Shown: in pieces, positions 1 to 8,630 of the stretch
Layout: each line of letters opens with the position of its first letter
Numbering within the stretch: the stretch's first letter is position 1
The notes under the pieces: model-generated
Databases searched by the model: none
Seen by the model: only the letters and a program-made list of their open reading frames with translations
What the model was told of the DNA's origin: nothing
Source of the DNA: Novosphingobium umbonatum
GTDB taxonomy: Bacteria; Pseudomonadota; Alphaproteobacteria; Sphingomonadales; Sphingomonadaceae
Length of the DNA: 64,000 bases
Direction of reading: 5' to 3'
NCBI RefSeq assembly: GCF_004005905.1
Contig: NZ_SACO01000001.1
Coordinates: 124,001-188,000 of the forward strand
Position numbers and translations under genes: made by a program

Positions 1-76
1 CTCCGGCTTCTGTCTTGTCTCGTCCGTCAGACCGGCGCGGATCGGTGGAAAACTCCTTGCCGCCCCGCGCTACCGC

Positions 77-823
77 TTAATTGCGGCGGTCACCCAAGAA
101 GCTAAGCAGGAACTGGAACAGGTTGATGAAGTCCAGATAGAGGTTCAGCGCGCCCATGATGGCCACACGTTCCTGCATCGAGGTGCCAGCCACATGCATG
201 TAGGTGTTCTTCAATTGCTGCGTGTCATAAGCGGTCAGGCCCGCAAAGATGGCCACGCCCAGCAGCGAGATGGCAAAGCCCATACCCGGCATGGGGAAGA
301 AAGCGTTGATCAGCATCGCGATGATCAGGCCAAACAGACCCATGGTCAGGAAACTGCCCATGCCCGACAGGCTCTTTTTCGTCGTATAGCCAACAAGGCT
401 AAGGCCCGCGAAGGAACCGGCGGTGGCAAAGAAGGTCATGGCGATCGACGGGCCGGTGTAAACCAGCAGCAGCGAGGAGAGCGACAAGCCCATCGCCACG
501 GCAAAGCCCCAGAAACAGGCCTGCAGCGTCGAGGTCTTCATGCGGTTGAGGCCAGCGCTCATCCCGAACACGAAAGCCAACGGGGCCAGCACGATCAGCC
601 AGCGTAGCGGGGTGCGGAACACTTGCTCCGCCAGACCCGATTCCACAAAGCCCAGCGCCACAATGCCCGAAAGCAGCACGCCCGAAGCCATGTAATTATA
701 GATCGAGAGCATATATTTGCGAAGGCCGGCGTCCAGCGCCGCGCCGCTCGCATAACCAGCATTCATCCTCGAAGACGCGCCAAAGCTCGTCTGCGACGGC
801 TGGGGGTCATTCCAGATGGCCAT
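77..823 (-). CDS. BAX inhibitor-1 / YccA family membrane protein
   Basis: A 248-aa integral membrane protein of the Bax inhibitor-1 (YbhL/YccA, TMBIM) family. After a polar N-terminus of about 35 residues there are about seven hydrophobic segments. The family signature is at the C-terminus: the conserved aspartates sit in AYDTQQLK and in the last helix, LYLDFINLFQFLL. Bacterial homologues are proposed calcium-leak channels or modulators of the FtsH protease; the role here is inferred from family only. The frame is open further upstream, but I start at the ATG at 823 because a GGAG motif lies 8 nt before it and the upstream residues are Arg-rich and atypical. It stands alone, 137 bp downstream of proC on the same strand. 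Confidence 0.9.
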   Translation of the reverse strand: MAIWNDPQPSQTSFGASSRMNAGYASGAALDAGLRKYMLSIYNYMASGVLLSGIVALGFVESGLAEQVFRTPLRWLIVLAPLAFVFGMSAGLNRMKTSTLQACFWGFAVAMGLSLSSLLLVYTGPSIAMTFFATAGSFAGLSLVGYTTKKSLSGMGSFLTMGLFGLIIAMLINAFFPMPGMGFAISLLGVAIFAGLTAYDTQQLKNTYMHVAGTSMQERVAIMGALNLYLDFINLFQFLLSFLGDRRN

Positions 824-960
824 TGCATTTACTCCATTCCGGCGGCGGCGGAAACTCCCGCGCCGCGCTACATCAGAATATCGGCAGGATGGGCCGGACT
901 TCAAGTCGGAGCAAGCATAAAAAAGCGTAACAAATTGTGGCTGAATATCGCGCCGCAACT

Positions 961-1770
961 TTACGCTCTGGCGGCGCGCGCTTCTTGGCCCATTTCCACA
1001 TTGCGATCGCGCGATGCGGCCAAGGTGGCCAAAATCAGATCAGCCATAGCATTATCCGCATCCAGCACGTTCAGCCCAGCCTGAGTCGAACCACCCGGGC
1101 TGGCCACACGCCGCGCCAATTCACCGGGCGAATAGGGCGAAGCTGCCGCCAAAGCCGCCGCGCCATCCACCGTCGCCTGTGCCAGACGCAGGGATTGTGC
1201 AGGGTCCAGCCCAATCGCCGCGCCGCCCGTAGCCAGCGCATCGATGAAGCGATAGACAAAGGCCGGACCGCAGCCAGCCAAAGCCGTCACCGCGTCAAAC
1301 AGCTCCTCACCCACCCATTCGGGGGCACCCAAAGGCGCAAGGAAGTCAAACATGGCGTTACGCTGGGTCTCATCCAAGCCCTGCGCGACAACGCCCATCG
1401 GAGATTTGCCCACAGCCGCCGCCAGATTGGGCATCACGCGCACAATCCCCTTGGCCTGCGGGAAACGCGAAGCAAGACTGGCCAGTTCGACACCCGCCAG
1501 CATAGACAGCACCACCGTTTCTGCCCCCGCCAAAGCGGTGAGCAAACCGGCCACATCATCCAGCATCTGGGGTTTCACCCCCAGCACCATCACGTCGAAA
1601 ACCCGCCCCTGCGGCAAGCTGCGCAGCAGCTCCACGCCATCGGGCGCCGCTTCCAGCTTGGGGTCGACAATCGTGAAACGATCCGCCGCCATGCCCGAAC
1701 GCAGCCAACCCGCCAGCATCGCGCCGCCCATATTGCCGCAACCGATGAACAGAATCTTTTCAGGCCACAT
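961..1770 (-). CDS. proC: Pyrroline-5-carboxylate reductase
   Basis: Catalyses the last step of proline biosynthesis, NAD(P)H-dependent reduction of pyrroline-5-carboxylate. The 269-aa product has the family's usual length. The N-terminal Rossmann fold begins with ILFIGCGNMGGAML, and the C-terminal dimerisation domain carries the family signature PGGSTQAGLNVL. It begins 3 bp after the YbjN-like gene ends, so the two are probably one transcript. This YbjN-proC neighbourhood is, as far as I recall, common in alphaproteobacteria. Confidence 0.95.
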   Translation of the reverse strand: MWPEKILFIGCGNMGGAMLAGWLRSGMAADRFTIVDPKLEAAPDGVELLRSLPQGRVFDVMVLGVKPQMLDDVAGLLTALAGAETVVLSMLAGVELASLASRFPQAKGIVRVMPNLAAAVGKSPMGVVAQGLDETQRNAMFDFLAPLGAPEWVGEELFDAVTALAGCGPAFVYRFIDALATGGAAIGLDPAQSLRLAQATVDGAAALAAASPYSPGELARRVASPGGSTQAGLNVLDADNAMADLILATLAASRDRNVEMGQEARAARA

Positions 1771-1773
1771 GTC

Positions 1774-2283
1774 TCACGCCTCCCCTGCCGCATCGACCAG
1801 CGCACTGGCCAAGGCTTCCTGCGGCGTCTTGTCACCCCACAGCAGGAACTGGAAGGCGGGATAGAAACGATCGCATTCCTCGACCGCCACTTCGACCAAC
1901 ATCTGCGCTTGGCCAAGGCTTAGCAGACCATCATCGCCCAACATCAGGCCATGGCGATACAGCAGCATGGAATTGTTCGACCACACATCGAAATGGCCCA
2001 GCCACAATTGCTCGTTGATCAGGCCCAGCATTTCGAACATCGCCACCCGCTTGTCATCAGGCACGCGGATTTCGGGCAGGCAGAGCAATTGCAGGACATT
2101 ATCCTCCGCCCGCCAGATGGCGCGCAATTGATAGCTGGCCCAACTGGCCTGCACTTCGACGGTAATCTCGTCCTCGCTGACAAATTCATGCGTCCAGCCA
2201 CGAGCCTCGAACAATTGCCCGAGCATCTCCACCGGAGGGCAGTCCTCGTGACGCCCCATTTCGCCTTCACTCAGCCTCATCAT
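1774..2283 (-). CDS. YbjN domain-containing protein
   Basis: About 169 aa, soluble, acidic, with no signal peptide. The sequence fits the YbjN family, which has a type III secretion chaperone-like fold: a central region pairing EITVEVQASWASYQLRAIW with LQLLCLPEIRVPD, followed by two helices (FEMLGLINEQLWLGHFDVW). YbjN proteins are proposed chaperones or regulators, and the function in this organism is unknown. Start choice is uncertain: two adjacent ATGs at 2283 and 2280, a TTG at 2319, and no good Shine-Dalgarno. I chose the first ATG. Lies immediately upstream of proC. Confidence 0.8.
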   Translation of the reverse strand: MMRLSEGEMGRHEDCPPVEMLGQLFEARGWTHEFVSEDEITVEVQASWASYQLRAIWRAEDNVLQLLCLPEIRVPDDKRVAMFEMLGLINEQLWLGHFDVWSNNSMLLYRHGLMLGDDGLLSLGQAQMLVEVAVEECDRFYPAFQFLLWGDKTPQEALASALVDAAGEA

Positions 2284-2505
2284 GCAGACCCGATCTGTCG
2301 TCCGGAACAAATGCTCCAAAGTGCAACCAACGCTATGCCTGCCTGAGCGAAACGAGCACGCCCGCCCAAGCCTTTATGCGATGCGCCATAGACCCCTGTC
2401 CGCACAAGTATGGCGCCTGCAACAATTGCGTATAAACCGACTTGCTTGTTTAAAGCTTGTGGAAAAACGCGCAACATTGCGCCGAGGCGCCAAAAGGGAC
2501 AAAAC
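2284..2505. other. Intergenic region upstream of the YbjN-like gene
   Basis: A stretch of 222 bp, relatively AT-rich for this window, between the SPOR protein gene and the YbjN-like gene. It presumably holds the promoter for YbjN-proC. I see no clear terminator for the SPOR gene. A 65-codon frame on the minus strand ends exactly at the YbjN start (see findings) but is not supported strongly enough to call. Confidence 0.5.
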
Positions 2506-4230
2506 TCAAGGCTCTCCTATAGAATCAACAACTTGCCCTTCGGAACTCAACCAGACATGCGAGTCCGCGAAACCGGCTTTGTGCAATTTGTCATTATAGG
2601 CCTTGGCCGCTGCCTCTGTATCAAACGGCCCGACCAACACGCGGTTGGTGCGCCCCCAATCGGAAATATGCGGCGTATGCCCCTTGAACAGGGCGGGCTC
2701 GGCCTTTTCGTTCTTGCGCCAATCGAACAGGATGCGCGAATTTTCCTTGCCAATGCCCACCTGCACCCAAATCCGGCTGGGATGCTTGGGCGGCGGCGGA
2801 GGGGGTGGCGCCTTGGGCGTGGGACGCGGCGCGGCAATCTTGCGAATATCCACCGCCCCCGATGCGGGCGCAGGGGCAGCAGCCACTTTCCCAAATTCTT
2901 CAAACAATTGCGTGAAGCTGGGCTTCTTGGCCGGTGCCTTGGGTTCGACCTTATGCTCGACCTTTGGCGCAGGCTTAGGCTCCGGTTTGGGTTCTGCCTT
3001 GGGCAAGGGCTGCACCACCGGTTGCGAACGCAGCACCAGCGCAGGCTCCAGCTTGGCTTCGATCCGCGGCGCAGGTTCAGGCTGCGGCGCCTGCACCTCG
3101 CGCTGCGGCGCGGGAGCGCTGACCGCAGGGGCCACGCGCGCCAGATCAAAGCTGGACACCACCGCCGCCGTGCCCACCTGACGGGTCGGTTCAGGCCGTC
3201 CGGCGTCAGACTTTGGCTCAGACTGACGCGAGGCCGCAGGACTGCGCACCGGCGTAGCGGCGGCCAGTTCCACCGGCACAGCGGCACTGGTGCTGCGCGA
3301 AGGCTTGGGCTCGGGCGGGGCGGCATTGGCTCGGCTGCCCAAAGCCTCGCCCTGCGGCACCAGAGCCAGATCCGCCGAAGCCGGACGGCGCAAGCCATGG
3401 CTGGCCACCCAATCGGCGATGCGGGCATTTTCCTGCCCCACTTGCGATGGCTGGGGGAAGAAACCCAGATTGGCCGCTGCCGCCTGTTGGGCAGGGGTCA
3501 GCTTGCGCATGTAACGCAAATAGGGCGCCATGGCCGAGGCCATTTCCGCAGGCATGGTGGAATTGACGATAGACACCGCCTCCTCCTCACGCCCCAGAAT
3601 AGCATAGGAAAAGGCGCGGATACGCCAAGCCGAACGGTCCTGCTTCTGCAGCAAGGGCGCCAGCACGGTTTCCACTGCCTTGCGATCACCCATAATCGCC
3701 AGACTCAGCGCCAAGCGGCGCACCGCTTCATCGCCCGCGCCCGCCGCCAAAGCCTCGCGGTAATAATGCTGGGCGGTGACATTGTCGCTCACCAGATCAT
3801 AGGCCAGCCCGCGATCGGCAATCTGCTCGCCATTGAGCGAACCCGCCTTGGCCGCGTCCTCGAACAGGCCAATCGCCGTCACCGGATCCTGCGCGCGCAA
3901 ACGGGCCGAGGCCAGACTGGCCATCACATTGGGATTATAGGGCGACAAACGGTCGGCGCGGCTGAGGAAGCCAATCGCCGCCTGCACATCGCCCAGAGCC
4001 AACCCGGCATCGCCCGCCATTTGCAACGCCTCAATATCGCGCGAATTGCGGCCCAGACGCGCCAAAGCCGCCGCCAGCACCTTGTTAGGGTCCTGCGCCT
4101 CTGCGTTGACGGTTTGCGCAGAAACCGATGGCGCGCCCATCCAAGCTGCCGACAGACAAGCCGCCAACAAAATGTTTCGCCGCCAGCCAGCAGACTGACG
4201 GCGCTTTGCCATGTGCCCCTTGGGGTTCAT
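2506..4230 (-). CDS. TPR and SPOR domain-containing secreted protein
   Basis: About 574 aa. A cleavable signal peptide (MAKRRQSAGWRRNILLAACL onward, ending near SVSA/QT) is followed by tetratricopeptide-like helices over roughly residues 45-270. A long Pro/Lys/Glu-rich linker comes next (repeated KPEPK and APKVEHK units), then a C-terminal SPOR domain over about the last 80 residues. SPOR domains bind glycan strands denuded of stem peptides at septa. Start at ATG 4230 is chosen because GAGG lies 6 nt upstream; the next ATG is at 4212. Located 54 bp downstream of ftsZ on the same strand, which fits a division-site envelope role. It is not one of the named E. coli SPOR proteins (FtsN, DamX, DedD, RlpA). 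Confidence 0.85.
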   Translation of the reverse strand: MNPKGHMAKRRQSAGWRRNILLAACLSAAWMGAPSVSAQTVNAEAQDPNKVLAAALARLGRNSRDIEALQMAGDAGLALGDVQAAIGFLSRADRLSPYNPNVMASLASARLRAQDPVTAIGLFEDAAKAGSLNGEQIADRGLAYDLVSDNVTAQHYYREALAAGAGDEAVRRLALSLAIMGDRKAVETVLAPLLQKQDRSAWRIRAFSYAILGREEEAVSIVNSTMPAEMASAMAPYLRYMRKLTPAQQAAAANLGFFPQPSQVGQENARIADWVASHGLRRPASADLALVPQGEALGSRANAAPPEPKPSRSTSAAVPVELAAATPVRSPAASRQSEPKSDAGRPEPTRQVGTAAVVSSFDLARVAPAVSAPAPQREVQAPQPEPAPRIEAKLEPALVLRSQPVVQPLPKAEPKPEPKPAPKVEHKVEPKAPAKKPSFTQLFEEFGKVAAAPAPASGAVDIRKIAAPRPTPKAPPPPPPPKHPSRIWVQVGIGKENSRILFDWRKNEKAEPALFKGHTPHISDWGRTNRVLVGPFDTEAAAKAYNDKLHKAGFADSHVWLSSEGQVVDSIGEP

Positions 4231-4251
4231 TTCAGGCCTCATACAGCAGCA

Positions 4252-4276
4252 GGGCGGCACATATGCTGCGCCGCCC
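4252..4276 (-). other. Hairpin between ftsZ and the SPOR gene
   Basis: A perfect 7-bp GC stem (GGGCGGC at 4252-4258 with GCCGCCC at 4270-4276) in the 54-bp gap after ftsZ. On the minus strand it is not followed by a T-run, so it is more likely an mRNA-stabilising or partial attenuating hairpin than an intrinsic terminator. Confidence 0.4.
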
Positions 4277-4284
4277 GCTTTGAT

Positions 4285-5823
4285 TTACTGGTTATTCTGG
4301 CGACCGAGGAAGCGCGGAATATTGATCGCACCGCTATCTTCCTCACCCTCGCTATCCTCATCCTTGCGGCGCGAGGACAGATTGGCCATCCGTTCGAACA
4401 AAGTGCCTGCCGAACGCGGCGCGGGGGCCGCTTCAGGCTTTTCCGCCGCAGGAGCACGACGACGCGCAATCATCGGCGCTTCATCCTCACCCAGGCGGCT
4501 AGCGTCCAGCATCATTTCCTCACGCGGCGGCTGATAGGCGACGGGCTTGGCGGGAGCGGGCGCTTCCTCCAATTCCTCCAGCGCGCCCAGATCCAGCGTA
4601 TCTTCCGGCGCCGAAGCATAGGGGGCGGGGCGGAAGACCGGCTTGGCTTCTGCCACAGGCTCGGCCACGGGCGGGGCATAGGTTTCAGGCGGCGCCACAT
4701 GCAGCGGGGCAGCCTGCGGTGCGGGCTGCGGAGCCACCTGCGGGGCGGGGGCTGCTACCGGCTGCGGAGCAACCGAAGGCGCCACAATGCCCGGACGGGC
4801 CGGACCGCGTGCAGCCTGCATCGAGAAGGGACGCGAGGCTTCCTCGGCCTGACCAACGGTTTGTTCGATGCCGGTGGCCACCACGGACACGCGGATCTTG
4901 CCATCCAGATCAGGGTTGAACGCGCTACCCCAGATGATGTTGGCATTGGGGTCAACCAGTTCGCGGATATGGTTGGCGGCCTCGTCCACTTCCAGCAGCT
5001 TCATATCGTCGCCGCCGATGATCGAGATGATCACGCCCTTCGCGCCCTGCATCGACACACCGTCGAGCAGCGGGTTGGCAATTGCCTTTTCGGCGGCGTC
5101 CAGCGCGCGGGTCGGACCTTCGCCCTCGCCCGTGCCCATCATCGCCTTGCCCATTTCGGCCATCACCGAACGCACGTCGGCAAAGTCAAGGTTAATCAGG
5201 CCCGGCATCACCATCAGGTCGGTGATCGAACGCACGCCCTGCTGCAACACTTCATCGGCCAGCTGGAACGCTTCCTTGAAGGTGGTTTCTGCCTTGGCCA
5301 CCAGGAACAGGTTCTGGTTGGGAATGACGATCAGCGTATCAACATGCTTTTGCAGCTCTTCGATGCCAGCCTCGGCGCTGCGCATACGGCGCGTGCCTTC
5401 AAACAGGAACGGCTTGGTCACCACGCCCACGGTCAGCACGCCCTTGTCACGCGCCGCCTTGGCGATGACCGGCGCCGCGCCCGTGCCGGTGCCGCCGCCC
5501 ATACCGGCCGCGATAAACACCATATGCACACCGTCGAGCAGACGGTCGATTTCCATCAAGGTTTCTTCGGCAGCCGCACGACCCACTTCGGGGCGCGAAC
5601 CGGCACCAAGACCTTGCGTGATATCCGGACCCAACTGGATGCGATGCTCGGCGATCGAATTGTTCAGCGCCTGCGCATCGGTGTTGGCCACGACAAAGTC
5701 CACGCCTTCAATCTGGGCGCGGATCATGTTGGCGATGGCATTGCCCCCAGCGCCGCCCACCCCGATAACGGTAATGCGCGGACGAAGCTCATCCACTGCC
5801 GCCGGACCAATATTGATGCTCAT
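4285..5823 (-). CDS. ftsZ: Cell division protein FtsZ
   Basis: Tubulin-like GTPase that forms the cytoplasmic Z-ring. It is 512 aa, longer than E. coli FtsZ (383 aa) because of an extended Pro/Ala-rich C-terminal linker of about 160 residues. The GTP-binding core shows GVGGAGGNA at residues 21-29 and the tubulin signature GGGTGTG at 109-115. The protein ends with a conserved C-terminal peptide, NIPRFLGRQ, the docking site for FtsA and other partners. Start at ATG 5823 is supported by AGGAG 6 nt upstream. It is separated from ftsA by 159 bp, the longest gap inside the cell-wall block, so it may have its own promoter. Confidence 0.98.
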   Translation of the reverse strand: MSINIGPAAVDELRPRITVIGVGGAGGNAIANMIRAQIEGVDFVVANTDAQALNNSIAEHRIQLGPDITQGLGAGSRPEVGRAAAEETLMEIDRLLDGVHMVFIAAGMGGGTGTGAAPVIAKAARDKGVLTVGVVTKPFLFEGTRRMRSAEAGIEELQKHVDTLIVIPNQNLFLVAKAETTFKEAFQLADEVLQQGVRSITDLMVMPGLINLDFADVRSVMAEMGKAMMGTGEGEGPTRALDAAEKAIANPLLDGVSMQGAKGVIISIIGGDDMKLLEVDEAANHIRELVDPNANIIWGSAFNPDLDGKIRVSVVATGIEQTVGQAEEASRPFSMQAARGPARPGIVAPSVAPQPVAAPAPQVAPQPAPQAAPLHVAPPETYAPPVAEPVAEAKPVFRPAPYASAPEDTLDLGALEELEEAPAPAKPVAYQPPREEMMLDASRLGEDEAPMIARRRAPAAEKPEAAPAPRSAGTLFERMANLSSRRKDEDSEGEEDSGAINIPRFLGRQNNQ

Positions 5824-5982
5824 TGCCTTCTCCTGCGAGGCTTGCCTCGAAAACCCGCCCCCGTTGTGGAAGAGGGGCGCTCCTGCCAACCTTAAAATGC
5901 ACACTTCGACTCAGCGAAGCAAAGCTTTCCGCACATTTGTCCACAGGGTTGCGGTCCACCGTGGAGCAAATACCGTCAACGG
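5824..5982 (-). promoter_or_regulatory. ftsA-ftsZ intergenic region with a GANTC site
   Basis: This 159-bp gap is the only sizeable non-coding interval between rsmH and ftsZ. It contains a GANTC sequence (GACTC at 5908-5912), the CcrM methylation motif that sits in the ftsZ promoter of Caulobacter. A TTGACG hexamer resembling a -35 box lies near the ftsA end on the minus strand, but no convincing -10 follows. A dedicated ftsZ promoter is therefore plausible but not demonstrated. Confidence 0.4.
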
Positions 5983-7257
5983 TTAGAAATAATCTTTGGC
6001 CGCATGGATTATCCGCGTCAGCCACCCGCCCTTCATGGCCTTGCGCCTTTTAGCCAGACCCACGGTGCGAATATCCACCGGATCGGCCGAGGCATATTGC
6101 ACCAGCCCGGCCAGCGTCGAAAAACCGGGCGTAATATGCGCTTCGGGCAGGCCACGCAGGGTGGATGGCCGCCCGATCCGCACAGGCCGCCCCAAGGCGC
6201 CTTGGGCAAAATCGGCCAGCCCCGCCAATTCGGCGCCGCCGCCGGTAAACACCACCTGCGCCCCGCGCGCACCGGAAAAGCCCTGCGCTTTCAACACGCG
6301 TGAAATATCATCCATCAAGGCTGACAATTGGCCGGTGATCACGCTGATCAATTCGGCGCGCGGAATACGGTTTTTATCATCCGCATGGCGGGCCAGTTGG
6401 CCCGTGAATTCCTCGCCCGGCCCATGCACGGGAATCATCTCGCGATGATCCGCCGGTGTGGCAATCGCCGAACCATTGACACATTTCAGACGCTCGGCCT
6501 GAAAACGACGGATGCCGAACGAGCTGGCAATCGCATCGGTAATCGCGCCCGACCCCATCGGGATCGTGGCCAGCCCCAGCAACATGCCCGCCGCATGCAC
6601 GGAAACTGTGGTCACTTCCGCGCCAAATTCCACCAGAGCCACGCCCAATTCGCGCTCTTCCATGGTCAGACAGGCAAAGGCGGTGGCCATGGGGCTGGCC
6701 ACCACCGCTTCCACTTCCAGATGGGCATTCTGCACCGTCTCGGTCAGATTGCGGATCGGTGCGCTGTCGGCCAGCATGACATGCACGTCCACCCCCAGCC
6801 TTTCGGCATGGAGCCCGCGCGGGTTCACCACGCCATGTGCGCCATCCAGCATGTAATGCGCAGGCTGGGCATGCAGCACCATGCGGCCAGCAGGCTGAAT
6901 GGTTTCGCGGGCGCACATCAACAGATGGTCAATATCATCCGGCTCGATCCGACGTCCGCCAATCTCGTTCTCGACATGAAACAATTCGCTGGCCAGCCCT
7001 GCCCCCGAACAGCCAATCCACACGCTGGACACGCTGGTATTGGCCATTTTCTCGGCCTTTTCGATCGCATCGCGCACGGCAAAAGTGGCAGCTGGCATGT
7101 CTACCACATAGCCCTGCTTGATCCCCTGCGCGGCGCGATGGGCGCTGCCCAGCACCACCATCTCGCCATTTTCATCGGTGCCAGCGATCAAGGCCGAAAT
7201 GCGAAAAGAACCGATATTGACCGCGCCAAACACGCGGGCGATGCGGGAGGTGGCCAT
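5983..7257 (-). CDS. ftsA: Cell division protein FtsA
   Basis: Actin-like ATPase that tethers FtsZ to the membrane. It is 424 aa, normal for the family. The N-terminal phosphate-1 motif region is AVNIGSFRISALI, the adenosine motif VVFTGGGAELAGL lies in the second half, and a Lys/Arg-rich amphipathic C-terminus (KGGWLTRIIHAAKDYF) fits the membrane-targeting helix. The ATG at 7257 overlaps the ftsQ stop as TGATG; an adjacent TTG at 7260 is an alternative start. Confidence 0.96.
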   Translation of the reverse strand: MATSRIARVFGAVNIGSFRISALIAGTDENGEMVVLGSAHRAAQGIKQGYVVDMPAATFAVRDAIEKAEKMANTSVSSVWIGCSGAGLASELFHVENEIGGRRIEPDDIDHLLMCARETIQPAGRMVLHAQPAHYMLDGAHGVVNPRGLHAERLGVDVHVMLADSAPIRNLTETVQNAHLEVEAVVASPMATAFACLTMEERELGVALVEFGAEVTTVSVHAAGMLLGLATIPMGSGAITDAIASSFGIRRFQAERLKCVNGSAIATPADHREMIPVHGPGEEFTGQLARHADDKNRIPRAELISVITGQLSALMDDISRVLKAQGFSGARGAQVVFTGGGAELAGLADFAQGALGRPVRIGRPSTLRGLPEAHITPGFSTLAGLVQYASADPVDIRTVGLAKRRKAMKGGWLTRIIHAAKDYF

Positions 7258-8609
7258 CAATGTTTCTCGGTCTTCTTGGGAGCAGGCTTGGCCTTGGCGG
7301 TCGATTTGGTGGCTGGTTTGGGCGCGGGCTTGGAGGCTGGTTTAGGGGCAGGCTTGGCCGCCGGCTTCTTGGCTTCGGGCTTATGCGCCTCTGCTTTATG
7401 GGGCGCCGTGGCGGGCTTATGCGCCTCTGGCTTACGCGCCTCAGCCTTGTGCACTTCGGGCTTGGCCACCACTTTGGCCACCGCCGCCAAGGGCTTGCCC
7501 ACCACCGCGCTAGGCGGCTTGGGCGCGGCCTTCACCGGCTTTTCCGCGCTATGGGCCACTGCGGCGGCCACCGCCACACCGGCACCAACAGCTGCCGCAC
7601 CAACCACTTTGGCGGTCGAACTCGACGCTGAGGCACTGGGCGTCGGCGATGCAGCAACGGCTCCCGCAGCCGCAGCACCATTGGCCTGAGCCGCGGCGGC
7701 GGCCGCCGCATCGGCCTCGCGGTTGGGCACGCGGGCATAGATCCGGTCGCCCAGACGCATGTCAAACGCCGCCGCCTGACCGCCCAGCAATTGGTTCGTG
7801 CCGTCATATTGCGCGAATTTCACCAGAGCATGCGCTGCCGCTTCCTCACCCTCGGGCAAGGCCAAAGTCTGGCCGGTCTTGAACGTCAGGTTCCAACGGC
7901 GGTGGCCGATCCATTCCGCCTCCGCCACTTGCGGGCGCAAAGCCGGTGCCGCATCGAGCAGCGCGGTCAAAGCCGCGACCTTCAACTCGGCCCCCTCGCC
8001 CGCCATCACCAGCCGGTTTTTGGTCCGCAGCGCGGCAATCGGCTCCAATTCGTGACCGGTCGCGTCGATCAAGACAAAACTGTCGCTGCCATCGGCCCCG
8101 CGTATTTTCAGCACGGCATGGGGCTGACGCTCGACAATATCCACCACCAGCGTATCGGGCAATTCGCGCGAAACCCGCGCCTCTTCCACCCAATTGAGCG
8201 TCATCAGATCGGCGCGGATCGCGGCCAGATCGATGCGGGTCATCGCCTGCCGCCCCTGCGTGCCCAGCACGCGGTCATAGACGGTCAGTTCATTGAGATG
8301 CTTGACCCCATGCACCTCCACCCGCCGCACCGCAAAACCGGCCTGCGTGGCGAGGCTGGCAACATGGTTTTCCGCCATGGCCGGAACGCCCGCCAGACTG
8401 GCGACCAGCACCAACAGACCCGCCGCCGCCGCCAGAATCAGCAGCAGGAAGAAGCGGTGCAACTGAGCCTCGGAAAAGGGCAGATTGTCCAAAACCCAGT
8501 CGAGCAGCGACCCCGTCTGCGCACGCGCCGCCTCCACCTTGCGGGCGGAACTGGCCTTGGCGGCCTGTTTGCGGGCGTTGGCCCCGCTGCGGCGGATCGT
8601 TTGCCCCAT
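7257..8609 (-). CDS. ftsQ: Cell division protein FtsQ with long Ala/Lys/Pro-rich C-terminal tail
   Basis: Divisome scaffold linking cytoplasmic and periplasmic division proteins. It is 450 aa, against about 276 in E. coli. It has a basic N-terminal cytoplasmic segment, one transmembrane helix (FLLLILAAAAGLLVLVASLA), a POTRA domain (VEVHGVKHLNELTVYDRV onward) and the FtsQ beta domain ending near IYARVPNRE. Residues about 299-450 are extra. An Ala-rich stretch leads to a hydrophobic run (VVGAAAVGAGVAVAAAVA), then about 95 residues dominated by Lys, Ala and Pro in HKPEA/KPAPK repeats. If the hydrophobic run spans the membrane, the basic tail would be cytoplasmic. ATG 8609 is used; a TTG lies 12 nt upstream. 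Confidence 0.93.
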   Translation of the reverse strand: MGQTIRRSGANARKQAAKASSARKVEAARAQTGSLLDWVLDNLPFSEAQLHRFFLLLILAAAAGLLVLVASLAGVPAMAENHVASLATQAGFAVRRVEVHGVKHLNELTVYDRVLGTQGRQAMTRIDLAAIRADLMTLNWVEEARVSRELPDTLVVDIVERQPHAVLKIRGADGSDSFVLIDATGHELEPIAALRTKNRLVMAGEGAELKVAALTALLDAAPALRPQVAEAEWIGHRRWNLTFKTGQTLALPEGEEAAAHALVKFAQYDGTNQLLGGQAAAFDMRLGDRIYARVPNREADAAAAAAAQANGAAAAGAVAASPTPSASASSSTAKVVGAAAVGAGVAVAAAVAHSAEKPVKAAPKPPSAVVGKPLAAVAKVVAKPEVHKAEARKPEAHKPATAPHKAEAHKPEAKKPAAKPAPKPASKPAPKPATKSTAKAKPAPKKTEKH

Positions 8610-8630
8610 GGTTTCCCCCAATCCGGCCCC

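Noticed and set aside
3000..3120. Tandem-repeat-like DNA in the Pro/Lys/Glu linker of the SPOR protein
   Set aside because: The repeats are at protein level only, with irregular units, typical of disordered linkers between envelope domains.
2410..5895. A very long plus-strand open frame (1161 codons) opposite ftsZ and the SPOR protein gene
   Set aside because: It is antisense to two certain genes. The Arg/His/Gln-rich translation has no family features; it arises from the codon bias of high-GC genes on the other strand.
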